Of a stretch of 64,000 bases of DNA, positions 8,397-18,865 are shown piece by piece. Source of the stretch: an uncultured Cohaesibacter sp. (GTDB lineage Bacteria > Pseudomonadota > Alphaproteobacteria > Rhizobiales > Cohaesibacteraceae); assembly GCF_963667045.1 (NCBI RefSeq), contig NZ_OY762934.1, positions 2,806,501-2,870,500 of the forward strand, read 5' to 3'. Under the pieces are notes generated by a model that was given only the letters and a program-made list of their open reading frames with translations, was not told where the DNA came from and did no database searches. Within the stretch, counting starts at the first letter, position 1; each line of letters starts with the position of its first letter. The translations under genes and the position numbers were made by a program.

Positions 8397-10238
8397 TCAG
8401 GATGTGGTGCCGGAGCGAGGTCTGGCTTTTCTACCAATCTTCCAATTTGCAGCGCTTGTCCAGTGGCTCCACAATTTACTATAGAGCCCACCGGCCTGTG
8501 CCAGATCGTCATGCAGCCCCTTCTCGACAACCCTACCGTCATCCAACACCAGAATCTGGTTGGCCGCACGGATGGTTGAGAGCCTGTGAGCCACAACAAT
8601 CAGGGTTTTGTTGGCGACAAGACGGCCAAGGGCTGCCTGCAATGCCCGCTCGTTCGACGGATCGATTGCGGCTGTTGCTTCATCCAGCAAGATAATCGGG
8701 GCATCCTTGAGAATGGCGCGCGCAATGGAGACTCTCTGCCGTTCACCACCAGAAAGGGACGCGCCCCCTTCTCCGACCTTGGTCATGTAGCCATTTGGCA
8801 AAGCTTCGATGAAATCGCTTGCTTGGGCGGCTTTGGCCGCCTCTCTCACCTCATCCAATGTCGCACCTTTGCGGCCAAAGGCGATATTGTCAAAGAGTGT
8901 GCCCGAAAAGAGATAGACATCCTGAAACACAACCGTGATCAGCTGATTGAGACGATCAGGATCAAGCGAGCGGATATCCGTGTTGCCGATAGAGATTGCC
9001 CCTCCGGTGATGTCCCAGAAGCGGGGCAACAGGTTGAGTATGGTGCTTTTGCCTGCTCCGGAAAGGCCGACAATTGCGGTCATCGAGCGTTCCGGCACGG
9101 TAAAGGTCAGCCCCTTGAGAACGTCGCGTTCGGAGGTATAGCCGAACCTCACGCTGTCGAATTTTACCTCAAAGCCTTGGGGCTGTTGCGGATTTGTCTG
9201 GCGAGGAAGGGAAGAGGCCGTCAAAACGCGGTCCATACGCGTTAGCGACGCATCCGCCATTCGTGTTAGTTCCATAACAGCGACGAGACCGAGGATCGGG
9301 GTGTAAAGCGAAAAGGCCAAGACCAATGCCGCGATGGCTGTTGCAACATCAATTGTACCGCTTCCATATCGCCAACCGCAGACCAGAATGAGAAGAGGAA
9401 TCCCGAACATGATGATCGCGCCGAAGGTGACGATCGGGACGGTCAGATTGACAATCATCTCGACAGATATATCGCGGAATGCCTTAAGGCCCGCACGGAA
9501 ACTCTCTTGCCCCTTGGCAATGCGGTTGAAGGCGCGGATAACGGCAATGCCCTGCACATATTCGATCATGCGGGCTGCTGCTTCTGCCTGCATGTCTTGA
9601 CGACGAATACCAAGTCGAGCCAGCCAGCGGCTTGTGGCCAGATAGACAGGAATGCCCGCCAAGATAGAGCAAGCGGCTGCAAGCCCAACCGCCCAATCCT
9701 GAACAAACAAGAAGATGAGCACTGCCACTGGAAGTCCAAACGCTTGCGCAATGCGTGGCAGCGCGTCGCTCATGAAGCTTTCCATCATCTGCATATCCGT
9801 CGTTAAAACTGTAACGGTATCTCCCTTGTTCCGAGACAAATGGAAGCCGAGCGGAAGGGTTCGCAAATGGTCAAGAATGCCAAGCCGCAAATGGCTGGCC
9901 AGTTTGAAGCTGGAGAGCCATGAGTTGATAGCGGACAGGTAGCCAAAAAGGAGCTGTCCAAAAAGGGACAGTGCCATAAGGCCGGTGACCTGCCATGCCC
10001 AGCCATATGTCATGGTTTCGCCTTGTGCCAGGCGGCCAATCACGAGGATGACCACGCCAAAGGCCAAACCAAGGCAGAAGGACTGGGCAAAGCGATAAAA
10101 AATACCCGCCATCACCTTTCCGCGCAGCGGGCCGGCCAAAGCCCATAGGCGCTTGATGCTGGCAAGGTCAGAGCGCGTTTCCTCTCCTTGTGGATCAAGG
10201 CTTTCTGCCAAGGGAGCTGCTTGTGCACTATCTGTCAT
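8397..10238 (-). CDS. ABC half-transporter, fused membrane and ATPase domains (second of pair)
   Basis: 613 aa from the start MTDSAQAAPL, chosen because it follows the upstream stop by 1 bp and has a GGAGG site. An N-terminal six-helix ABC membrane domain (about 35-330) is followed by a nucleotide-binding domain. Seen: Walker A GLSGAGKST, signature LSGGERQRVS and Walker B ILLDEATAAID. It pairs with the gene immediately upstream, and the two presumably form a heterodimer. Such adjacent half-transporters resemble YbtPQ/IrtAB, which are exporter-fold proteins that import siderophores, but export of a small molecule is equally possible from sequence. Confidence 0.82.
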   Translation of the reverse strand: MTDSAQAAPLAESLDPQGEETRSDLASIKRLWALAGPLRGKVMAGIFYRFAQSFCLGLAFGVVILVIGRLAQGETMTYGWAWQVTGLMALSLFGQLLFGYLSAINSWLSSFKLASHLRLGILDHLRTLPLGFHLSRNKGDTVTVLTTDMQMMESFMSDALPRIAQAFGLPVAVLIFLFVQDWAVGLAAACSILAGIPVYLATSRWLARLGIRRQDMQAEAAARMIEYVQGIAVIRAFNRIAKGQESFRAGLKAFRDISVEMIVNLTVPIVTFGAIIMFGIPLLILVCGWRYGSGTIDVATAIAALVLAFSLYTPILGLVAVMELTRMADASLTRMDRVLTASSLPRQTNPQQPQGFEVKFDSVRFGYTSERDVLKGLTFTVPERSMTAIVGLSGAGKSTILNLLPRFWDITGGAISIGNTDIRSLDPDRLNQLITVVFQDVYLFSGTLFDNIAFGRKGATLDEVREAAKAAQASDFIEALPNGYMTKVGEGGASLSGGERQRVSIARAILKDAPIILLDEATAAIDPSNERALQAALGRLVANKTLIVVAHRLSTIRAANQILVLDDGRVVEKGLHDDLAQAGGLYSKLWSHWTSAANWKIGRKARPRSGTTS

Positions 10239-10239
10239 G

Positions 10240-12126
10240 TTACATATCCTCCGGCGCATGAATGCTACTCTGGTTCTCGCCAATGTCATTGTTGTCGCTG
10301 CGTAAGCTGATCGTTTGGGCTGCCGTATAGTCACGCCAAAGCGTCGCATAAAGGGTGCCCTTGGCGACAAGCGCCTCATGACAACCGCTTTCGGCCACTC
10401 TGCCCTTGTCGATCACGACGATCTGATCGGCATCCGCAATGGTATGCAGACGATGTGCAATGATGATGAGTGTGCGACCCAAAGTGAGGGCTTCAATCGC
10501 TTCCTGAATGGCAGCTTCATTGTCCGGATCAGCAAAGGCCGTTGCCTCGTCAAGGATAACGACCGGCGCGTCCTTCAAAATGGCACGGGCAATGGCGATG
10601 CGCTGGCGTTCACCCCCTGAAAGGGTGCCAGCCTGCTCACCAAGATGGGTCCCATACCCGTCTGGCAGCGCTGAGATGAACGCGTGCGCCTGTGCCGCGC
10701 GCGCAGCAGCTTCGACTTCGGCGTCGGATGCATCTGGCTTGCCAAAGCGAATGTTGGCAGCGATCGTATCGGAGAACAGAAATGTATTCTGGAACACGAA
10801 GGCGACCGTTTCCATCAACTGCTCAATGCTCATGGCGCGTATATCTGTTTCGCCAATGCTGATGCGCCCGGCGCGGATATCGGAAAATCGCGGGATAAGG
10901 CTTGCAATGGTGCTTTTGCCCGAACCGGACGGACCAACGAGGGCCGTCACCTCTCCTTGGCGAGCGGTAAAGCTGACGCCATGCAATATGTCATGCTCAT
11001 CATAACCGAAATAGACGTTGTCGAAGTGAATGTCGTGACCGCCCAGTTCAACATGCTCTTTCCTGTCTGCTTGTTTTTCGGCAGCCAGCAGATCCAGCAC
11101 CCGTTCCGACCCCATGCTGATGTGGGCCAGTTCATGAAACAGATTGAACAATTTCAGAAGCGGAGTGCTGTAATTGGCCCCCAGGATGACGAAAAAGGCA
11201 AAGGTTGAAAGGGTGATTTCATTCGCCGCCAAAAGGAACAGGCCGGTCGGCACGATGAAAACGAGGTTTGAAAGAACAAGGCTGAAGAATGTCCCTGCAT
11301 AGGGAATGAAAGCGCGCGCCCATTTTGTTTCAATCTCGGCATACGCAGAAACAGCGTCGCGGGTTTCAGCAAAGCTTTCTCCCGTCCGGTTGAAAATCTT
11401 GATGACGGGCATACCCGACAGATATTCAACAATTGAGCCGTTCATTCGGGCCCCTGCGGCCTGATAGGCTCCGGACCAGTTCGCTCCGCGCTTCATGCCC
11501 AGAACCATCAAGAACAGAGATACCGGCGCTGCCACGATGCTGGCAAGGGCCATGCGCCAATCCACGATAAAGAGCCAGATGGACACTGCCAGCCATGTAC
11601 CGATGGCGCTGATGCCTTCCGGCAGCCCATGCGCCAATATGAGTTCGAGCTTTTCAGGCTCATCAACAACGAGCTTCTTTGCATCGCCGCTTTTCCGGTT
11701 GTCGAAATAGCCCATTGGCAATTGGGCCATATGGCGAGCCAGAGCCATCCGGAGATTGAAGATGGTGTCAAAGGCAACGACGTGCGATTGACCAAGAGCC
11801 AGCCCCAAGGCCGCGTATCCCATGACAATCGCCAAAAACGCGGCGCCGGCATAAAGAGCGATGGTGGAAAATGAAAACGCGGCGCCTGCAATGAATAGCG
11901 AGGTGATGCGGTAGACAATCCACACGGGAACAAGATCAAGCAGAACAGATAAGGTGGCTAGCAAAACCGACAGGGTCAGCTTTGTCCGCACACCATCCAT
12001 ATAGTTGGAAACAAGTTTCAGGCTTGCCAGAAAATCAGGTTTGTCTTGGAGAGAGCCATCCTCCACTTCCGGAGAGCTCGTGAGGCGTTCAGGGGCAGCC
12101 TCAAGCCCGGCGTCGAACGAAGACAT
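10240..12126 (-). CDS. ABC half-transporter, YbtP/IrtA-like (first of pair)
   Basis: 628 aa with a ~45-aa cytoplasmic N-terminal tail, a six-helix membrane domain (about 50-345) and a nucleotide-binding domain. Seen: Walker A GPSGSGKST, signature LSGGERQRIA, and the Walker B extension DEATAFADPDNE, a form frequent in YbtP/YbtQ-type siderophore importers. It is the first gene of the minus-strand set ABC-ABC-TetR-AAA. No siderophore-synthesis or outer-membrane receptor gene is present nearby, so the substrate is open; ferric siderophore or another metallophore is an inference from the family. Confidence 0.82.
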   Translation of the reverse strand: MSSFDAGLEAAPERLTSSPEVEDGSLQDKPDFLASLKLVSNYMDGVRTKLTLSVLLATLSVLLDLVPVWIVYRITSLFIAGAAFSFSTIALYAGAAFLAIVMGYAALGLALGQSHVVAFDTIFNLRMALARHMAQLPMGYFDNRKSGDAKKLVVDEPEKLELILAHGLPEGISAIGTWLAVSIWLFIVDWRMALASIVAAPVSLFLMVLGMKRGANWSGAYQAAGARMNGSIVEYLSGMPVIKIFNRTGESFAETRDAVSAYAEIETKWARAFIPYAGTFFSLVLSNLVFIVPTGLFLLAANEITLSTFAFFVILGANYSTPLLKLFNLFHELAHISMGSERVLDLLAAEKQADRKEHVELGGHDIHFDNVYFGYDEHDILHGVSFTARQGEVTALVGPSGSGKSTIASLIPRFSDIRAGRISIGETDIRAMSIEQLMETVAFVFQNTFLFSDTIAANIRFGKPDASDAEVEAAARAAQAHAFISALPDGYGTHLGEQAGTLSGGERQRIAIARAILKDAPVVILDEATAFADPDNEAAIQEAIEALTLGRTLIIIAHRLHTIADADQIVVIDKGRVAESGCHEALVAKGTLYATLWRDYTAAQTISLRSDNNDIGENQSSIHAPEDM

Positions 12127-12542
12127 GGGATAATCCCTCCTTGCTTCGTTAAGGCATTCTGGCAGGTGGAGTTTGGGCGAGCACGCTCCGCATCTGTCCG
12201 AATGGCAGGGTTCGGAATGACGAAATCAAGCTTGCTTCGAGTTGAAGCAGTCTTGTCTCGATGAAGCGGTCCTAAGGTGTGGTCACGGGCACCGTATCAG
12301 ACTTTTATATATTTGCAACATGTTGTTTCAAATTATCTAGCTATGCAAAAGCTATCAATGGAAGAAGCGTATGTGGCTTCAAAACTGCCTGTGTAAACTT
12401 TGCAAGTTCCAGTTGGGCAAATTCGGTAGAGGCCAAGCTCAACACAAGGGTTTCAGGTTTTCCATGCGGTCTGCCGATCCGGAACTCCCCTCCCTTTCAA
12501 GCATTCATGCGTTGGTTTGGAACAAGGCTCTTCGCAAGATGC
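12127..12542. other. Intergenic region without a gene
   Basis: 416 bp between the ABC half-transporter start and the end of the AraC gene. It must hold the promoter of the ABC operon near its left end. I see no convincing coding frame, RNA gene or clear operator. Confidence 0.5.
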
Positions 12543-13496
12543 CTACATGAAGTGCATTTTCCCCGCGTGTGACAGGTTCTTGTTGATATTCTTCGACCGC
12601 ATCTGCTTGCGGAATTGCATGGGTTTTTCGTTAAACCGCTTCTGGAAGGCATCGTAGAAGGTGGAGAGCGATCCGAACCCTGATTCAAAGGCAATTTCAA
12701 CAACGGTCAGGTTGGTTGAGATCAAGAGGGATCGGGCGGTATCAAGACGGTGCCGGACAATGGCCTGATTGATCGTCGACCCCATCGTGCGCTTGAAGAC
12801 CATCATGGCATAGTTGGGATGCAGCCCCGCAGCCTCTGCCACATCATCAACGGAAATTTTCCGCAGAGCATTTTCACTGATGAAGCGCAACATCTGTTCA
12901 ATATGGTGGATACGCTCCACATCGCATTGGCGAAGATTAACCAGCACCTCCCCCTGCTCGCGCAGATCGCGCCAGCCATCATTTTCGATGCGTTTGACGC
13001 GCGCCACCAGTTCGGAGCGGAGAATCTCCTCCATATTCGCGTCTCCTGCAAGCAGCTCCTTGCGCCAGTCCAAAAACATCTGCCGGTCATAGGGTCGGAT
13101 GGACAAGGCCTCGATTACAGCGCCGCGAAAGAGCGCCGCACGCAGGCGGGGAAGATTTGCCATGCCGAGGATGGCAGACATCGGCATGTAAAGGCAGACG
13201 AACTTCGTGCCCTCCTTGCGGTCAGTTACCTGATGCGGGCTCATACCCCAGAACAGACAGAGCCGATCGGCGGATAGGGTCAATTCACGCCCATCGAACC
13301 AATAGGTCATCTGCCCTTCCAGCACATAGTTGATCTCGATCTGGCTGTGCATATGCGGGCCTGCCATACGGCGCACCGTGGTTGTCGTCCCTGCACAGAA
13401 GCGATGATCATCAAAGATGACAAGAGGGTGTGATGGATCAAGCTCCGGGTGCGCGGGAATGGCACCGTCAAGTTCGAAAGGTGGCTTGTTGGTCAT
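12543..13496 (-). CDS. AraC-family regulator of the galactoside locus
   Basis: 317 aa with an N-terminal cupin-like sensor domain (HMHSQIEINYVLEGQMTYWF, about residues 48-67) and a C-terminal double helix-turn-helix. The latter includes VDDVAEAAGLHPNYAMMVFKR and VVEIAFESGFGSLSTFYDAFQKRF. It is divergent from the sugar importer and glycosidase operon, with a 170-bp shared intergenic region. It is therefore the likely activator, as MelR or MsmR is for melibiose and multiple-sugar systems. The inducer is probably an alpha- or beta-galactoside. Confidence 0.88.
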   Translation of the reverse strand: MTNKPPFELDGAIPAHPELDPSHPLVIFDDHRFCAGTTTTVRRMAGPHMHSQIEINYVLEGQMTYWFDGRELTLSADRLCLFWGMSPHQVTDRKEGTKFVCLYMPMSAILGMANLPRLRAALFRGAVIEALSIRPYDRQMFLDWRKELLAGDANMEEILRSELVARVKRIENDGWRDLREQGEVLVNLRQCDVERIHHIEQMLRFISENALRKISVDDVAEAAGLHPNYAMMVFKRTMGSTINQAIVRHRLDTARSLLISTNLTVVEIAFESGFGSLSTFYDAFQKRFNEKPMQFRKQMRSKNINKNLSHAGKMHFM

Positions 13497-13666
13497 TCTC
13501 CTCCCCTTGCACCTTAGAATTCCGGAATAATTTCTCTACAACCCGGTAGAGTATTTCGGATTTCGGACCGAACATCAATCTATTCGTTTGGCACATCTGG
13601 GGAGGTCCGGGTGCCGAAACACGGCCATGAGGCACAACAGAACCGATTGGCAACTGGGAGGAAAAT

Positions 13667-14893
13667 ATGACACTTTGCGAACGATTGGGCGGCATCGCCC
13701 TTTGCGCTACTCTTGTTTCATCAACGGCCTTTGCCGGGGAACTGGTCCTCAATTCGGATCAGTCCGATCCGGCGCCCAAAAAGGCCATGGAAGAACTGAT
13801 TGCCGGTTTCGAGGCAGCCAATCCTGACATCACGGTCAAGTGGAACAATTTCGACCACGAGGGCTACAAATCCGCCATCCGCAACTTTTTGAGCGCCGAT
13901 GCGCCCGATGTTGCGGCCTGGTATGCAGGCAACCGCATGGCTCCCTTTGTGAAGGCCGGATTGTTCGAAGACGTCACCGATGTCTGGGATGAAAACAACC
14001 TCAATGAAGAGTTGAAATCCGCCACCGCTTCCATGACCATTGATGGCAAGAAATGGGGCGTTCCCTACACTTATTATCAGTGGGGCATCTACTACAACAA
14101 GGATGCCTACAAGAAAGCAGGCGTTGAGATTCCCAAAAACTGGGACGAGTTCGTCGCCGCATGCAAAAAATTCGATGCAGCCGGGGTAGACTGTCTCACC
14201 ACGGGCACGAAATATCTGTGGCCCGGTGCCGGCATCTTCGACTATATCAACCTGCGCACCAATGGCTACGAGTTCCACATGGACCTCACGGCAGGCAAGG
14301 TTAAATGGACGGATGATCGCGTCAAGGCCGCCTTCGACAACTGGGCCAAGATCGTGCCCTACACGACGAAAAACCATGCCGCTCTTGACTGGCAGGAAGC
14401 CGCCGCCCTGCTGGTGCAGGGCAAGGCCGCCAATTACGTGATGGGCAACTTTGCCGTCGCCACCTTCCGTGAAGGCGGTATGAGCGATGACAATCTGGGC
14501 TTCATGCTCTTCCCCGAAATCACGCCGGGCGTGCCAAGGGCCGAAGATGCGCCGACGGATACCTTCCACATCCCGGCAGGGGCCAAGAACAAGGAAGACG
14601 CCAAAAAGTTCCTTGCCTATCTCGCCTCTCCGGATGTGCAGACCAAGATGAACATCACGCTTAGCCAGCTGCCGGTCAACAACAAGTCCGAAGCGGCTGA
14701 CGACCCGTTCCTCAAGGCTGGCTTCAAAGCCCTGTCGAGCGCTCACGCCCTCGCACAGTTCTTTGACCGCGATGCCCCGGCCGACATGGCCAAGGCAGGC
14801 ATGGAAGCCTTCCAGGAATTCATGACCAAGCCGGAGCGTCAGGACAAGATTCTGGAACGCCTCGAGAAAATCCGGGCCAAAGTTTACCGGTAA
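13667..14893 (+). CDS. Sugar ABC transporter substrate-binding protein
   Basis: 408-aa family 1 solute-binding protein with a signal peptide ending near STAFAGE. Its fold motifs fit extracellular carbohydrate binding (MalE/UgpB-like): a start at NSDQSDPAPKKAMEELI, and PYTYYQWGIYYNKDAYKKAG in the mid region. It heads an operon of two permeases, GH36, an ATPase and GH42. The neighbouring glycosidases suggest raffinose/melibiose-type or beta-galactoside oligosaccharides as ligands. Confidence 0.9.
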   Translation: MTLCERLGGIALCATLVSSTAFAGELVLNSDQSDPAPKKAMEELIAGFEAANPDITVKWNNFDHEGYKSAIRNFLSADAPDVAAWYAGNRMAPFVKAGLFEDVTDVWDENNLNEELKSATASMTIDGKKWGVPYTYYQWGIYYNKDAYKKAGVEIPKNWDEFVAACKKFDAAGVDCLTTGTKYLWPGAGIFDYINLRTNGYEFHMDLTAGKVKWTDDRVKAAFDNWAKIVPYTTKNHAALDWQEAAALLVQGKAANYVMGNFAVATFREGGMSDDNLGFMLFPEITPGVPRAEDAPTDTFHIPAGAKNKEDAKKFLAYLASPDVQTKMNITLSQLPVNNKSEAADDPFLKAGFKALSSAHALAQFFDRDAPADMAKAGMEAFQEFMTKPERQDKILERLEKIRAKVYR

Positions 14894-14991
14894 CAGCTTG
14901 AAGCGAACCGACAGGCAGTGTCGGGCGGAATGAACTCGCCCGACATCACCTGAAATATGTCTCCTTTTCGGAAAAGAGAAAGCGGCGTTTT

Positions 14992-15888
14992 ATGGCGGGT
15001 CGAGAAAAATCGCGAAAAAAGAACACTTTCAACTGGGCGCCATGGCTGTTTCTGGCCCCCGGCATCCTGATGTTCGTCATCTATGTGATCTGGCCGATCT
15101 TCCAGTCAATCCGTATCTCCTTCTACGACTGGGATGGTCTTGGAGAGATGACGTGGATCGGGCTGGAGAATTACATCTATCTGCTGGACGATGATTCCTT
15201 CTACACATCACTCTGGAACAACCTCATATGGCTGCTCCTCTATCTTTTGGCGGTTCCTGCCGGGCTGGGCATCGCCCTGTTCCTTAATCAGACCGTCACC
15301 GGGATCCGGCTTTACAAGTCGCTCTTCTTCTTTCCCTTCGTGATCTCTCAGGTGGTCGTCGGCCTCATCTTCACCTGGTTCTATGCCCCTGATTTCGGCC
15401 TGCTGCCAAAGATCATCGGCTTCTTCACGGGCGATGAAATCGCCATCCTCGCCGATGAACGCTTCGCCACCTATGGCGTCATCTTCGCTGGTCTCTGGCC
15501 ACAGATCGCCTATTGCATGATCCTCTATCTCACCGGGCTCAACAGCATCAATCCCGAGCAGGTGGAAGCGGCCCGCATGGACAATGCCAAGGGCCTGTCC
15601 ATGCTCTGGTATGTGATCCTGCCGCAGCTGCGCCCGGCGACCTTCATGTCCATTGTCGTGACGGTGATCGGTGCCTTGCGCTCCTTCGACCTTATCTCAA
15701 TCATGACGGTTGGCGGCCCCTTCGGCTCCACCCGCGTATTGTCCTACTTCATGTATGAGCAGGCCCTTTCCGAATATGGCTATTCGATGGGATATGGCGC
15801 GGCCATTGCCGTGGTGCTGTTTGCTATCATGCTCGTCTTCATCTCCATCTTCATTGTCCGCATGCTGAGCCAGGAGAGGAATGGCTGA
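14992..15888 (+). CDS. Sugar ABC transporter permease, MalF type
   Basis: 298 aa with six predicted membrane segments and the ABC EAA motif EAARMDNAKGLSMLWYVILPQL (about 199-220). It follows the binding-protein gene by 98 bp, with a small gap in which a GGAAAAGAG site precedes the start. It forms the membrane channel with the next gene, whose start overlaps its stop region. Confidence 0.92.
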   Translation: MAGREKSRKKNTFNWAPWLFLAPGILMFVIYVIWPIFQSIRISFYDWDGLGEMTWIGLENYIYLLDDDSFYTSLWNNLIWLLLYLLAVPAGLGIALFLNQTVTGIRLYKSLFFFPFVISQVVVGLIFTWFYAPDFGLLPKIIGFFTGDEIAILADERFATYGVIFAGLWPQIAYCMILYLTGLNSINPEQVEAARMDNAKGLSMLWYVILPQLRPATFMSIVVTVIGALRSFDLISIMTVGGPFGSTRVLSYFMYEQALSEYGYSMGYGAAIAVVLFAIMLVFISIFIVRMLSQERNG

Positions 15889-16739
15889 TGTTTCCCAAAC
15901 CCATTCAACAAACACCCCGTTGGGCTCAACTTACCTACAAGATCATGCTGCCCATCGCCCTTGTGATCTGGCTTCTGCCGCTGCTCGGCATCGCCATCAC
16001 CTCGATCCGGCCCGCCTCGGATCTGGCTGCGGGGAACTATTTCGGCATGCCATCAAGCTTTGCAGGGATCGAGAATTACACTGCGGTCTTTGAGCGCAGC
16101 AATATCGGCTATTACATCCTCAATTCCTTCAAGATCACGATCCCCACGGTCATCGGTGCCGTGGCCTTGGCGAGCCTGTCGGGCTATGCCCTTGCGGTCT
16201 ATCGCTTCAAGGGCAACCTGCTGATCTTTTTCATGTTTGTGGCCGGCAATTTCGTGCCCTTCCAGATCCTTGCCATTCCGGTGCGCGACCTGACGCAAAG
16301 TCTTGGCCTCTATAACACCACCACGGGTCTGGTGATGTTCCATGTTGCCTTCCAGACCGGTTTTTGCACCCTCTTCATGCGCAATTTCATCAAGGGGCTC
16401 CCCTATGCCCTCATCGAAAGCGCGCGGGTAGAAGGCGTCTCGGAATGGAGGATTTTTCTCTATGTGGTGATGCCGATCATGCGTCCGGCTCTTGCGGCCC
16501 TGTCGGTACTCATCTTCACCTTTATCTGGAACGACTATTTCTGGGCCACGGTAATGGCGCAATCCGCTGATGTACGCCCCGTCACGGCGGGCATGAATGA
16601 ACTGAAGGGTCAATGGAAAGCGGCGTGGGAATTGATCGCGGCGGCCTCGATCCTCGCCGCACTGCCGCCGGTGACCATGTTCTTCCTGATGCAGCGCCAT
16701 TTCATTGCCGGATTGACACTGGGAGCGACCAAGGGATGA
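15888..16739 (+). CDS. Sugar ABC transporter permease, MalG type
   Basis: 283 aa with six predicted membrane segments and the EAA loop ESARVEGVSEWRIFLYVVMPIM. Its ATG overlaps the end of the preceding permease gene (ATG within TGATG), and the stop overlaps the start of the alpha-galactosidase gene (ATGA). This shows tight translational coupling through the operon. Confidence 0.92.
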   Translation: MFPKPIQQTPRWAQLTYKIMLPIALVIWLLPLLGIAITSIRPASDLAAGNYFGMPSSFAGIENYTAVFERSNIGYYILNSFKITIPTVIGAVALASLSGYALAVYRFKGNLLIFFMFVAGNFVPFQILAIPVRDLTQSLGLYNTTTGLVMFHVAFQTGFCTLFMRNFIKGLPYALIESARVEGVSEWRIFLYVVMPIMRPALAALSVLIFTFIWNDYFWATVMAQSADVRPVTAGMNELKGQWKAAWELIAAASILAALPPVTMFFLMQRHFIAGLTLGATKG

Positions 16740-18865
16740 GCAAGTTTGTCTCAATAAACAAGGGCGCGCTCGCCCTCCAGCTCCGCCTGCCGCAAGTCGG
16801 CATGCCGGAAATCATGTCCTTTACCAACACGCACGCGTCAGGACTACAACTCTCTGGCAACACCAGCATTCTGGGCACTATCGAACGGTCCAGCCGGATC
16901 AACGGCATGGATATCGCCGTGCCCAATGCGGTCCTTTTGCCCCTTGGCGGCATGGGCTTCTTTGGCTGGCCCGCGATCGCTGGCCACCGAATGGGGCAGA
17001 CTTTCATCCTGCAATTTGCCAATTGGCAGGTCGAGGAAGCGGATCAAAAGACCCATCTGCATGCGCAAGACGACATCGCGAAAATAGGCCTGACAATCAC
17101 CCTGCAAGCCTTCGCCTCTGGTGTGATAGGGGTCTCCACACGCCTTTCCAACCATGGTGAGACGGACTATTTGTTGGAGCGCTGCATGGCAGGCTCTTTC
17201 CTCATTCCCGCAGGCAAGGTGGAGGTGACGGGCTATCGCGGCATGTGGGGACGGGAGTTCCATAGCTTCACCGAAGCACTTGGCGAAGGGCAATGGATGC
17301 GTCAAAACCGGCGTGGGCGCACCTCGCACGACTGCCCGCCGACCCTGTTCATCGACCATGAGGCGATGCAGTTCGCCGTCTCTCTTGGCTGGAGTGGCAA
17401 CCATCAGATCCTCATCAACAAGCTCGATGATGGCCGCCGCCTTTTGCATGCAGGCGAAGTCTTCGAGCCCGGCGAAGTGATCCTTGCACCGGGCGAGAGC
17501 TATCAAAGCCCAACCCTCTATGCCGGAGCGGATACCAAGGCTTTCCATAGCTTCGTGCGCGATGATCTCATCGCTTGGCCAACAGGACAGATGACCCCAA
17601 GGCCGGTGACCCTTAACACATGGGAAGGCAACTATTTCGATCATCGCATCGAGGATCTCAAAAGTCAGGCCAGCGCCGCAGCCGCGCTGGGCATTGAGCG
17701 CTTCGTGCTGGATGACGGCTGGTTCGGTGAGCGCGACGACGACACCACAAGCCTTGGCGACTGGGATATTGATCCTCGCAAATACCCTCAAGGGCTTGCA
17801 CCACTCATTGATCATGTCACAGGTCTTGGCATGGAATTTGGCATCTGGCTTGAGCCGGAAATGACCAATCCGGCATCAAAGCTCATGACGGCCCATCCTG
17901 ATTGGGTGCTGCAAGTGGATGGGCACCCACATCTGCTCTCGCGAAATCAACTCGTGCTCGATCTCAGCCGCAAAGAAGTGCACGACTATCTCTTCGAAAA
18001 AATCGACAAGCTGCTTTCAGCGCACGCCATCTCCTACATCAAGTGGGATATGAACCGGGATCTCACCCAGGTTGGGGGCGCCAATGGTCGCGCCGCCACC
18101 TCCGCCCAAACGCGTGCCGTCTATGCCCTGATGGATCGGATCCGCGCCGCGCACCCAAAGGTCGAGATCGAGAGCTGCTCTTCCGGCGGTGGTCGGGTCG
18201 ATTTCGGTGTCCTTGCCCGCACCCATCGGGTCTGGGCTTCGGACTGCACCGATGCGCTTGATCGTCTCGATATCCAGCACGGCATTACCGGCTTTCTGCC
18301 GCCAGAGCTGGTCGGCGCCCATGTCTCGGCCAGCCCCAACCATCAGACGGGGCGGCGGCACAGCCTTGCCTTCCGCGCCATCGTGGCCATGGCCTATCAC
18401 TTCGGTGTGGAGTTGAACCCGCAGACCCTCGCGCCCGAGGAACAGCAAGAGCTGGCCCACTATATCGCGGTCCACAAACGTCTGCGTGGTCTGCTGCATA
18501 AGCCGGGAGCCAGCTTTCATCATCCGCCTGTCGATGGGCGCTATGTCTGGGGCGCAGGCGATAAGAGCCGCATTGCGCTGTTCATCGCGCAAGGGCCTCA
18601 AATGATGGCAGAACAACCGGCTCCGGTCATCGTTGAAGCGCCGAACGCAGCATCGGGCGAAGGGCTGTGGCGCATCGCCGCTGTCCATCCGGCACAACCC
18701 GCCTTCTCACGCATCTCCACCATGCAAAAGAAACTGCTGGAAGGCAATATTGAATTTCCCCTTTCCGATCTGGCTCGAACAGGCCTCCCGCTGCCGATGA
18801 TGCAGCCGGAAAGCGCGGTATTGCTTGAAATCGAACATGTTAAGGGAGGGCCCAGCAATGGCTGA
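16736..18865 (+). CDS. Alpha-galactosidase, GH36
   Basis: 709 aa from [10 protein letters not shown]. This start is chosen over an upstream in-frame ATG because it overlaps the permease stop as ATGA. GH36 hallmarks are visible: DDGWFG, WLEPEM, the nucleophile region [22 protein letters not shown], and the acid/base region [11 protein letters not shown]. There is no signal peptide, so it acts in the cytoplasm on imported oligosaccharides. It removes alpha-1,6-linked galactose from melibiose or raffinose-type sugars. It shares the operon with the importer and a beta-galactosidase. Confidence 0.93.
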   Translation: MSKFVSINKGALALQLRLPQVGMPEIMSFTNTHASGLQLSGNTSILGTIERSSRINGMDIAVPNAVLLPLGGMGFFGWPAIAGHRMGQTFILQFANWQVEEADQKTHLHAQDDIAKIGLTITLQAFASGVIGVSTRLSNHGETDYLLERCMAGSFLIPAGKVEVTGYRGMWGREFHSFTEALGEGQWMRQNRRGRTSHDCPPTLFIDHEAMQFAVSLGWSGNHQILINKLDDGRRLLHAGEVFEPGEVILAPGESYQSPTLYAGADTKAFHSFVRDDLIAWPTGQMTPRPVTLNTWEGNYFDHRIEDLKSQASAAAALGIERFVLDDGWFGERDDDTTSLGDWDIDPRKYPQGLAPLIDHVTGLGMEFGIWLEPEMTNPASKLMTAHPDWVLQVDGHPHLLSRNQLVLDLSRKEVHDYLFEKIDKLLSAHAISYIKWDMNRDLTQVGGANGRAATSAQTRAVYALMDRIRAAHPKVEIESCSSGGGRVDFGVLARTHRVWASDCTDALDRLDIQHGITGFLPPELVGAHVSASPNHQTGRRHSLAFRAIVAMAYHFGVELNPQTLAPEEQQELAHYIAVHKRLRGLLHKPGASFHHPPVDGRYVWGAGDKSRIALFIAQGPQMMAEQPAPVIVEAPNAASGEGLWRIAAVHPAQPAFSRISTMQKKLLEGNIEFPLSDLARTGLPLPMMQPESAVLLEIEHVKGGPSNG

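Noticed and set aside
13721-14746. 341-aa open frame on the minus strand
   Set aside because: Lies wholly inside the sugar binding-protein gene on the other strand; no ribosome site and no domain. It is a codon-bias shadow.
16844-17815. 323-aa open frame on the minus strand
   Set aside because: Antisense of the GH36 gene, whose catalytic motifs are in the plus-strand frame.
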